Source: a virus
Virus record (IMG/VR): IMGVR_UViG_3300023174_005153
Coordinates: 1-20,890 of that record
Direction: 5' to 3' (one strand)
Length of the DNA: 20,890 bases
Shown here: positions 15,216 to 20,890 of the stretch, in pieces
Layout: the number at the start of each line of letters is the position of its first letter
Numbering within the stretch: the stretch's first letter is position 1
Position numbers and translations under genes: made by a program
Notes under the pieces: generated by a model
What the model was told of the DNA's origin: nothing
Databases searched by the model: none
The model's input: only the letters and a program-made list of their open reading frames with translations

Positions 15216-15830
15216 TTACCTTGTAGCATATTGAATTGATTCTGATGTTCTGTCATCATACTGATAGTAGTGAAGTACTTTATCTAGGTGAGTTTCACTA
15301 CGAACAAACGGATACATTCGTGAACACCAATCAATATCTTCTCCGTATGAAACTGCACGGAATGGAATATTCTTGGCAATCTTAGCAGCCCATACACACA
15401 TGTGGTAAGGAGGACGCTTGATATCTCCTAAACTACCATCAGGATTATTCTTAAGTCCTTCATGTGGATTGCCCATACGGAAATCAACCTTGAACTCTTT
15501 ACCGTTTACCGAGCAATGCTGTTCAAAGGTAATCACATCAGATGGTTTGGTTCTCAAGGTTTCAATAAGGGTAGCAATATAATCTTCAGATACGGCATCA
15601 TCATCATCCAAGAAGGCAATCCACTTACCTCTAGACGACTGAATCAAAGCCTGACGCTTTTCTCCAATACTCATGCTCTTGTTGTCTACAAGAGTTAGAA
15701 CCTCTACGCAAGTCTCGTTTCCAATCTGATTCAACAAACGATTGTAGGTTGGAATCAAACACTTCTCAAGACGAGAAGGAATAGACAGAATCAAAACACT
15801 TAGTAGAATTTCATTAGGAGGCGTTGGCAT
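15216..15830 (-). CDS. GT2-family glycosyltransferase
   Basis: A 204-residue family 2-type transferase. The first beta strand is LLSVLILSIPSR (9-20), GEKRQAL (56-62) is the helix found in many GT2 enzymes, IAFLDDDD (71-78) carries the DxD that binds metal and nucleotide sugar, and YGEDIDW (152-158) fits the ED acid motif near the acceptor. No membrane segment is present. The frame stays open upstream to 15926 inside the preceding gene. I chose the ATG at 15828-15830, which overlaps that gene by 17 bases and puts the first strand near the N-terminus; no clear Shine-Dalgarno supports any choice, so the start is the least certain part. It belongs to the transferase set opening the cassette. Confidence 0.82.
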   Translation of the reverse strand: MPTPPNEILLSVLILSIPSRLEKCLIPTYNRLLNQIGNETCVEVLTLVDNKSMSIGEKRQALIQSSRGKWIAFLDDDDAVSEDYIATLIETLRTKPSDVITFEQHCSVNGKEFKVDFRMGNPHEGLKNNPDGSLGDIKRPPYHMCVWAAKIAKNIPFRAVSYGEDIDWCSRMYPFVRSETHLDKVLHYYQYDDRTSESIQYATR

Positions 15831-16503
15831 GTTGCGATAAGCCGAACCCGGCTTCCTTTCTTCTAGTATAAACTGCATTATCGTGAGCGTAAAGTTCTCG
15901 GTTCTCATTACGCATATACAGGGCATCTATCCCAATCTCTATCCAAAAGTGACGGATGATAACACGATCAATATAAGTTGCTTTACCTAGAATCCTGCTA
16001 ACATCAGTAAACTCATTGTCAGGAAACACGCTGATGTATTCAGGATTGTAGATGTAACCAAATCGGTCAAAATACTTCTTACCAAAAATACAAAGAGTAT
16101 TCAATCTCTCGCCCTGTTTACCATCGTTATAGTGTAGCACACCATCACCATCAGGGTAATGAGTCTGCATATCCTGCATAATGATATCATCGTACCCATG
16201 AATCTGAGGAATCATATCATCGGATGCAAGCAACATCACATCGTAATCTCCTGCGTGTTCCAGATCGGCATTGATGGCTTGTATCTTGGTTTTAGAGTTG
16301 CCCCAAAATGCCTTAATCAAATTGCCTTGCTTTGCAATCCAATTACGCATACCGATATTGTTCATGGTGGGATCATCAAGATCAAACGAGCACAAAAACC
16401 GAACATCGTGCTTGCCTGATGCCATATTCTTGTAGAGATTAAACACCTCCATGAACTTAGCCGGACGCGATCTGCTTGGTAACTTAATCAGTAATTTCGC
16501 CAT
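15814..16503 (-). CDS. Putative GT-A-like glycosyltransferase (stand-alone form of the N-domain at 12746-14308)
   Basis: A 229-residue protein. SFDLDD (39-44), LLASDDM (91-97) and PDNEFTD (161-167) are acidic motifs spaced as in GT-A folds, and IKLPSRSRPAKFM (6-18) is shared with the first half of the two-domain protein downstream. Both also share QDM-P-DG-L-YN and FGYIY-P-Y blocks, so they are homologues. The exact reaction is unknown; glycosyltransferase is inferred from the acidic motifs, the fusion of its homologue to a GT2 domain, and the context. It is the first gene of the sugar cassette and overlaps the preceding conserved phage gene by 20 bases, so the insertion junction lies around here. 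Cytoplasmic, with no membrane helix. Confidence 0.7.
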   Translation of the reverse strand: MAKLLIKLPSRSRPAKFMEVFNLYKNMASGKHDVRFLCSFDLDDPTMNNIGMRNWIAKQGNLIKAFWGNSKTKIQAINADLEHAGDYDVMLLASDDMIPQIHGYDDIIMQDMQTHYPDGDGVLHYNDGKQGERLNTLCIFGKKYFDRFGYIYNPEYISVFPDNEFTDVSRILGKATYIDRVIIRHFWIEIGIDALYMRNENRELYAHDNAVYTRRKEAGFGLSQHANAS

Positions 16504-16783
16504 GTAGTTCCGCCTCTTCGTTGAATTCTTCTATGGTGCAGCGATTAACAAGCACAGGAGTTCCTTCTCCAAGATAGCCACCCAAAGTATTAACTTCAAG
16601 CCACTCGTAGGCATCAATCACATCCATGCCTTGCTTTACTAGAATGTCTAAACACTTCTCGTAGTCGTAGACAGCCACAGGAACAGTCTGACCAAACTTG
16701 CGAAGACTTCCAAGAAAGGCTTCTTGAAATTCAGGATAGACGATTACATCATCCTTCCGCTTCAATGGTTTCCGTGGATTCAT
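16484..16783 (-). CDS. Conserved phage protein of unknown function downstream of uvsX
   Basis: A 99-residue protein that I do not recognise by function. It is basic at the N-terminus and acidic at the C-terminus, without a membrane segment. The central part, DYEKCLDILVKQGMDVIDAYEWLEVNTLG (broadly residues 40-68) followed by GYLGEGTPV, resembles small proteins encoded in many tailed phages in which a helix-turn-helix-like pair precedes an NTLGAYVGE-type stretch; the role of those proteins is not known to me. The start at 16783 lies inside the end of uvsX (35-base overlap) and has GAGG six bases upstream, with no other in-frame ATG before the conserved part. It appears to belong to the replication block, and the sugar cassette begins directly after it. 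Confidence 0.75.
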   Translation of the reverse strand: MNPRKPLKRKDDVIVYPEFQEAFLGSLRKFGQTVPVAVYDYEKCLDILVKQGMDVIDAYEWLEVNTLGGYLGEGTPVLVNRCTIEEFNEEAELHGEITD

Positions 16784-17819
16784 TGGTTGCCTCGCTTTCC
16801 GTCATATCAGAACCATACTTAAACTCACGAGCAGCAGCGGCTTCCAAAGCAACCATCACTTCAGGAGTAAAAAACTTGGTTGGGTTCTTAACAATCTGAC
16901 TTTCAAAAGCAGTTGTTCCGTTGGGAAGTTCAATCTTGGTGGAAACCTTCTTGAACACATTCTGCTTCAACGCCAAATCCACAAGACCGTAGTAACGATC
17001 AAGTCCCTTGTCAAAGGTCAGAAGAACATCCACCATCTTGTTCTCTCGGGTTAGACGACCCTTGTACAGTTTGCAATGAATGATATTACCAACAATCTCA
17101 TCGTCAACCTTGTGCTTCTTCTTGGATAGATACACAATGGTAGATGCTGCATACTTGAGTCCCGTGCCGCCGCCCATCTCCTTGGTTGGCACATAAGCAC
17201 CCACCACATCATAGGTGTGATTAGTCATCACCATAGGAATATTATAAAGACCCAACTTCATGGTGAGAACGCGGAAGGTTCCCTTGATGACTTGAGCGCG
17301 AGTCATGTCTCGCACTTCCTTACCTTCAAGGGTATCGTTGGTTTCTTTGCTGGTGCTCAACATGCCTAGCGAGTCAAGAACAACAAAGAAAGGCTTACGC
17401 TTCTTCTCGTCCAACTTGCCGTAGTTGTCAATGATTTGCAGCAACTGATGGCGGAAAGTTTCAACGGTAGCAACAGGAAATACTGCTACACGATTAGGAT
17501 CAAGACCTCGTGATTTAATCATATCGCTAGTGACAGCCTGCTCGGAATCAAAGTAAAGAATTGCACCTTCAGGATTGTCAGCCAAGAACTGTGCTGCAAT
17601 ACCAAGAGCAAAATAAGTCTTGCCTGTAGCACTCTCGCCTGCGATGCCAAGAATCTTATTGTTGGCAATTCCACCGTTCAGAGAACCTGAAAGTAGAGCA
17701 TTCAGAGAGTAAGAACCTGTATTCACAAATCCTGTAACATCTCCCTCAACTCCATCCTCTGCAAGTGAGGCAAACTCATTACCCGATGCACGAATCATAT
17801 TCTTTAAAAAGTCACTCAT
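16749..17819 (-). CDS. uvsX: UvsX, RecA-like recombinase
   Basis: A 356-residue RecA/Rad51-family recombinase of the T4 UvsX type. Walker A is GESATGKT (61-68), Walker B is FFVVLDSLG (134-142), and MGGGTGLKYAAS around residue 215-226 fits the DNA-binding loop L2 region. UvsX coats single-stranded DNA with ATP, promotes strand exchange, and drives recombination-dependent replication and repair with UvsY and gp32. It is somewhat shorter than T4 UvsX (about 390). GGAG lies eight bases before the ATG, and a near-consensus sigma70-like promoter stands just upstream. The C-terminus is acidic and Glu/Thr-rich, as in other UvsX tails. In marine T4-like phages I recall uvsX lying close to gp41; here the two are separated by the sugar cassette. 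Confidence 0.96.
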   Translation of the reverse strand: MSDFLKNMIRASGNEFASLAEDGVEGDVTGFVNTGSYSLNALLSGSLNGGIANNKILGIAGESATGKTYFALGIAAQFLADNPEGAILYFDSEQAVTSDMIKSRGLDPNRVAVFPVATVETFRHQLLQIIDNYGKLDEKKRKPFFVVLDSLGMLSTSKETNDTLEGKEVRDMTRAQVIKGTFRVLTMKLGLYNIPMVMTNHTYDVVGAYVPTKEMGGGTGLKYAASTIVYLSKKKHKVDDEIVGNIIHCKLYKGRLTRENKMVDVLLTFDKGLDRYYGLVDLALKQNVFKKVSTKIELPNGTTAFESQIVKNPTKFFTPEVMVALEAAAAREFKYGSDMTESEATNESTETIEAEG

Positions 17820-17839
17820 TGTGTAATCTCCATTTTGTT

Positions 17840-17868
17840 ATTATATCATCATTTTCGCTGCCAGTCAA
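17840..17868 (-). promoter_or_regulatory. Sigma70-like promoter before uvsX
   Basis: On the minus strand TTGACT (17868-17863) is followed by exactly 17 bases and a perfect TATAAT (17845-17840). The expected start point is near 17833, giving a leader of roughly 13 bases that includes the GGAG ribosome site at 17831-17828. The promoter overlaps the last codons of the 56-residue ORF. No MotA-like box (TGCTTTA type) is seen. This is the best promoter in the window and the probable source of the uvsX, orf99 and sugar-cassette transcript. Confidence 0.8.
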
Positions 17869-18019
17869 GTCTTTTAAGAGCATCTCTCACCCTTTTTCGT
17901 TTCTCTCGGGTTTCCTGTTCGCGCTCTCGTTTATCTTTAATGTGTTCTGTGATTATATGAAGAATCACTCCTACCGTAAAGCATAAACTGGTTATAAAAA
18001 CTATTTCATTCATGTTCAT
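17849..18019 (-). CDS. Small single-pass membrane protein, 56 residues, unknown function
   Basis: A short ORF between the polymerase gene and uvsX. The ATG at 18017-18019 overlaps the polymerase stop by four bases (ATGA), with GAGGG about nine bases upstream; a second ATG two codons later is possible. Residues 5-24 are hydrophobic (EIVFITSLCFTVGVILHIIT region) and look like one membrane helix. Residues 28-50 are strongly charged, mostly Lys, Arg and Glu, and may form an extended cytoplasmic helix. The ORF ends with TGA at 17851-17849, inside the spacer of the uvsX promoter. The start arrangement, matching that of its neighbours, is the main evidence that it is real. Function unknown; a membrane tether or host-envelope effector are possibilities only. 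Confidence 0.65.
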   Translation of the reverse strand: MNMNEIVFITSLCFTVGVILHIITEHIKDKREREQETREKRKRVRDALKRLDWQRK

Positions 18020-20547
18020 GTGAACAATCCCTCAAGACTGCTAACCTCTCGCATATGCCACCCAATCACATTTAAAATCGCATTTAAAGGCTCTTCAAAC
18101 GCTTTCTCAAATTGAGTGTCATAATCTATGTATTTGGCTTCAAGACCAAACTCCTTTGGAATTCCTACAGTAAAAGAAATTACTTTATCCCGAATAGGAT
18201 TTGGAACACGCAAATACACATATTTAATCTTTTCGCCATCGCCTATCTTTGGAAATAGTTTTGATAGATTTTTTTCACGCAACCAGTGATTATAAAGTAA
18301 TGCGCCTTTAACATGCAGGGGAGTTGACTTACGATATATGGTGGTATCATCCCGATACTCTTTCAATCCATTACATCCTCGTGGAAATGCAATCTCTTCC
18401 ACACTACGATTAAAAAAATCTGTCTTGAAGGCTGCAACATAATCTCGTAGTTGAGATTCGCTACCTTCCATTATGATACCAATAGATTTCTTTAGAGCAT
18501 CACGAACAATTTCAGGAGTGCTGCTCTTTGCAGTTTCAAGACCCATGATTTTAGTTTCAGGCTTGCTCAAAAGAACATCATCTTCGCCCATCCAAATGCT
18601 CAACATGTATCGCTTCTTGGCTGTCCAAATGCCCTTGGATGAAATACCTTCTCGCTTCATACGCATCTTTTGAGCATAAGCGTTCTGTTGTTCTGCAAGA
18701 GAAGCGTACTGCTTATCAATAAACGGCTGCAATACTTCGTTGCAGAACTTGTTCAAGAACTTTGTAATCTTTTGTGAATCAGTTTCTTTTGGAATCACCT
18801 GCTTCACAAGGGAACCCAATCTCAAATACACCGAATCAGTATCCGATGCAATCACATAATCTACCCCTGTTGTCTTTAGAGTTTTATTCAAGAATTGATT
18901 CAATCCATTCTCAATCCAACGAATGGATAACTGTCCTGAAATCGTAATAGCCTCGGCAATCTCTTGATCGTAATAGCGGAAGTATTGATTACCACAAGCA
19001 CCGAATGCAGAGTTTAATTGAATCTTGCGAACCAACTGAAAGTTGTGAAACTTTGTAATATCAAGTTTTAGTTGTGCTTCCTGTTCGGGTGTAGGATTCA
19101 CAAGTTTCTTTAGAGCGGCTTTGGCTTCCAACATCTTTTTCTTGAAAGCCTTGCGCTCCTCATACATGGTTTCCATTAGTTGTGGCAAGAAGCCTTGTGT
19201 ATCCTTACGAAACGCTACACAGTTTCCTGCTACACTAAGATTCTTGACTCGCATGTTATCAAGATAATCCCTCGCGCCTGCGTGTGCGCCCGCGCCCGCG
19301 AGGAAGTCATTCACACTAAATTTATTACGAGTTCCTGCATTAGTCTTGGTTTCAGGCGACAGATTGTATTGCATGATGAGATGCGGATACAGAGAGTCCA
19401 AGTCAAAACTTACAACCCAATCGTGTGCTCCAACGATAGGGTCTTTCACATACGCACCTTCAAACTTTGTTTCTTTATCTTCGGCTTCTACCTTCATGGG
19501 AATAGCAATTCGCTTCTTGGTCAGGTGGTGATAGATAATAGCATCCCATGTGCGAACCTGCGAGAACACATCGTTCAGATTTACCTTGGCGGAATACGCA
19601 AGTGCTAGAGCAAGTTCCATCAATTTAAGTTTGTTCTCAAGCATTCCCACAAGCAGAGTATCGTGGTGATTGTACTCCATAAATTTTTGGAAATCATTCT
19701 TGTAGAATTCGGCTAGAGTACCATCATAGTGCTTCTTACGCTCTCCCAACTCCACCCAAACAATATGGTCAAGTTTATAGGTTTCGCGGGTCACATAAGT
19801 GAACTTACGATACAGATCAAAGTAGTCCAAGGTAGCGATCCCTAGCAGGTCATACACCTCGTTCTTTTTGTTCATTACTTCCACTTCGCGTGAACGAATC
19901 TCACGCCAAGGAGAAAGCCGCATGGCTTCCTTTTCGTCAAACAAACGAGTTATGCGATTAACGATATAAGGAATATCAAAGAAGTTAACATTCCATCCTG
20001 TCACTATGTCTATATCCATTGCTTCCCATGCTGCAATGAAATCTCGTAACATGTGCTTCTCATCATCGTATTGGAAACACTTGGCATCTGTAATATCAAA
20101 TTTGCCTAATCCAAACACCAACACCTTGTTACCCACTTTTAGGGTAATAGCGTTTATTCGTTCGGTTGCAGTCTTGATAGACGGAAATCCTCCCTCACAT
20201 TCCGTCTCAATATCAATATACGCTACCTTTAGTTTTTTCGGATCGTATTCCACTTCATTTGGGAACACTTCACCGATGTATTGATACAACCATTCCGTAT
20301 TTCCAAATAGTTCAAATCCAACCACTCCTTTATACTCATTAATAAACTCTTTGGCGTCACGGATAGAACCTGGCTTGAAAGGTTCAACATACTTGCCGTC
20401 AAGAGTTTGCCACTCCGTCTTCTTGCCTTTTGCAGGCACAAACAAAGTAGGCATGAACGGAACCTTTTCGGCTATCCGCTTACCGTTCTCATATCCACGA
20501 TAAAGAATATTAGAACCTCTAACAGCAACATGCGTGTAAAATTTCAC
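18016..20547 (-). CDS. 43: Family B DNA polymerase gp43
   Basis: A complete 843-residue replicative polymerase (T4 gp43 is 898). The 3'-5' exonuclease motifs are DIETE (112-116), NVNFFDIPY (186-194) and YNHHDT (292-297). Polymerase motif A is DLDSLYP (382-388), motif B is KIQLNSAFGACGN (508-520), and motif C is SDTDS (568-572). The last residues, SLEGLF (837-842), resemble the sliding-clamp peptide at the end of T4 gp43. All catalytic carboxylates are present. It begins with GTG (20547-20545), overlapping the GroES-like stop by four bases (GTGA); no other start fits. Between motif A and the fingers it carries an Ala/Gly-rich stretch (about residues 416-427) encoded by unusually GC-rich DNA. 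No intein or split was seen. Confidence 0.97.
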   Translation of the reverse strand: MKFYTHVAVRGSNILYRGYENGKRIAEKVPFMPTLFVPAKGKKTEWQTLDGKYVEPFKPGSIRDAKEFINEYKGVVGFELFGNTEWLYQYIGEVFPNEVEYDPKKLKVAYIDIETECEGGFPSIKTATERINAITLKVGNKVLVFGLGKFDITDAKCFQYDDEKHMLRDFIAAWEAMDIDIVTGWNVNFFDIPYIVNRITRLFDEKEAMRLSPWREIRSREVEVMNKKNEVYDLLGIATLDYFDLYRKFTYVTRETYKLDHIVWVELGERKKHYDGTLAEFYKNDFQKFMEYNHHDTLLVGMLENKLKLMELALALAYSAKVNLNDVFSQVRTWDAIIYHHLTKKRIAIPMKVEAEDKETKFEGAYVKDPIVGAHDWVVSFDLDSLYPHLIMQYNLSPETKTNAGTRNKFSVNDFLAGAGAHAGARDYLDNMRVKNLSVAGNCVAFRKDTQGFLPQLMETMYEERKAFKKKMLEAKAALKKLVNPTPEQEAQLKLDITKFHNFQLVRKIQLNSAFGACGNQYFRYYDQEIAEAITISGQLSIRWIENGLNQFLNKTLKTTGVDYVIASDTDSVYLRLGSLVKQVIPKETDSQKITKFLNKFCNEVLQPFIDKQYASLAEQQNAYAQKMRMKREGISSKGIWTAKKRYMLSIWMGEDDVLLSKPETKIMGLETAKSSTPEIVRDALKKSIGIIMEGSESQLRDYVAAFKTDFFNRSVEEIAFPRGCNGLKEYRDDTTIYRKSTPLHVKGALLYNHWLREKNLSKLFPKIGDGEKIKYVYLRVPNPIRDKVISFTVGIPKEFGLEAKYIDYDTQFEKAFEEPLNAILNVIGWHMREVSSLEGLFT
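19271..19302 (-). other. GC-rich tract with inverted ends inside gp43
   Basis: These 32 bases hold 27 G or C in an otherwise AT-rich gene. On the coding strand the tract contains a doubled GCGGGC and encodes an Ala-Gly-rich stretch with one His (AGAGAHAGAR). The ends CTCGCG and CGCGAG are inverted repeats. It is in frame and does not interrupt the polymerase. No T-tract follows it, so a terminator is unlikely. Confidence 0.7.
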
Positions 20548-20816
20548 TTATCTGTTCTCTCAACCATAGAAATCCAATCCTGATGAATCAGATTGTTTCT
20601 GCCGTATCCTTGTCCACGAATCTTAGAAATATCCCACAGCACCTTGTCACCAATCTTAACATCTTCGGTGAGTTTATCACCAACAGAAATCACCGTGCTC
20701 CACACCAACTGTGAGTTAATCTTCTCGGTATAGATGATACCTTCCGATGTCTTCTTTTCGCCGCCACCAACAGTCTGCACTTCAATCCACTTACCAATCG
20801 GTCTCAACTTGTTCAT
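20544..20816 (-). CDS. GroES-like co-chaperonin (gp31 analogue)
   Basis: A 90-residue protein of the cpn10 fold. The start, NKLRPIGKWIEVQ (2-14), corresponds to the N-terminal strand of GroES (NIRPLHDRVIVK). SEGIIYT (24-30) stands at the mobile loop that contacts GroEL with a hydrophobic tripeptide (IIY here, IVL in GroES). VISVGD (42-47) and VKIGDKVLWD (53-62) match the later beta strands. T4 gp31 replaces GroES so that GroEL can fold the large capsid protein gp23; this protein may serve the same purpose. It starts in an ATGA overlap with the preceding gene, has AGGA upstream, and overlaps the polymerase gene by four bases. Its place next to the polymerase links it to early or middle expression. 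Related by fold and pattern; closeness to gp31 versus host GroES was not measured. Confidence 0.85.
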   Translation of the reverse strand: MNKLRPIGKWIEVQTVGGGEKKTSEGIIYTEKINSQLVWSTVISVGDKLTEDVKIGDKVLWDISKIRGQGYGRNNLIHQDWISMVERTDK

Positions 20817-20890
20817 GCTAAAAATCCTTGTAATGAGTTTGCCACTTCTTCACGAATTCGGTCTTCCGCAATCTTAACATACTCGGGGTT
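20813..20890 (-). CDS. C-terminal end of an unidentified gene (cut by the right edge)
   Basis: Twenty-five codons and a TGA (20815-20813) in an open frame entering from the right. The tail reads NPEYVKIAEDRIREEV followed by ANSLQGFLA, an amphipathic charged helix. The stop overlaps the ATG of the GroES-like gene by four bases, the same coupling used by the other genes, which is why I accept it as coding. In T4 the genes before gp43 are regA, 62, 44 and 45; the tail does not match RegA as I remember it, and nothing more can be said. Confidence 0.6.
   Translation of the reverse strand, partial: NPEYVKIAEDRIREEVANSLQGFLA

Noticed and set aside
19271-19302. GC-rich inverted repeat as a rho-independent terminator
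   Set aside because: It is in the middle of an intact polymerase gene and is not followed by a T-tract on the transcribed strand.
19180-19608. Open frame of 142 codons on the plus strand
   Set aside because: Antisense to gp43 between motif A and the fingers; cysteine/arginine-rich translation without domain features.

Overview
The window is a stretch of a T4-like (tevenvirus-type) bacteriophage genome, AT-rich and packed, with every credible gene on the minus strand, so it is read from right to left. The replication core is plain: a GroES-like co-chaperonin (gp31 analogue), family B DNA polymerase gp43, UvsX recombinase and, cut by the left edge, the gp41 replicative helicase. The UvsX, gp43 and gp41 sequences look, from memory, most like those of marine T4-like phages (cyanophage or pelagiphage type). 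The host cannot be read from the window.

Layout in transcription order: 20890-16484 holds the end of an unknown gene, the GroES-like gene, gp43, a 56-residue membrane-protein ORF, uvsX and a 99-residue phage protein. From 16503 to 484 lies a run of about 16 kb of sugar genes, with no intergenic gap above about 10 bases, inserted between uvsX/orf99 and gp41. At 452 gp41 begins and runs off the left edge.

The sugar cassette has three parts. (1) 16503-12746: GT-A-like and GT2 glycosyltransferases and a GT15-type (fungal KRE2/MNT1-like) transferase. (2) 12725-5247: a deoxysugar block with an RfbH-type 3-dehydrase, a DUF5672 transferase, an RmlB-type 4,6-dehydratase, two FkbM methyltransferases, a compact two-gene transketolase, an SDR reductase and a second GT15 protein. 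(3) 5250-484: a tandem pair of related transferases, a kinase-class II aldolase fusion, a nucleotidyltransferase, a small HAD phosphatase and a GDPD-like phosphodiesterase. Part 2 reads like a pathway to a 3,6-dideoxy, possibly C-branched, nucleotide sugar (compare yersiniose). Part 3 reads like a second pathway making another activated polyol or sugar phosphate. The transferases and methyltransferases would assemble and cap the glycan. The acceptor (phage DNA, virion protein or host surface) is not shown by the sequence.

Expression: most genes overlap by 4 bases (ATGA or GTGA) or are separated by a few bases with the Shine-Dalgarno site inside the previous gene, so the cassette looks like one translationally coupled operon. 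Two sigma70-like promoters are visible, one before uvsX (TTGACT-N17-TATAAT) and one before gp41 (TTGACT-N16-TATATT), on either side of the cassette. This suggests the sugar genes are transcribed early or middle, with replication, from the uvsX promoter or from further upstream. No tRNA, CRISPR array, transposon, integrase or convincing terminator was seen, and no stretch over 300 bases lacks a gene.
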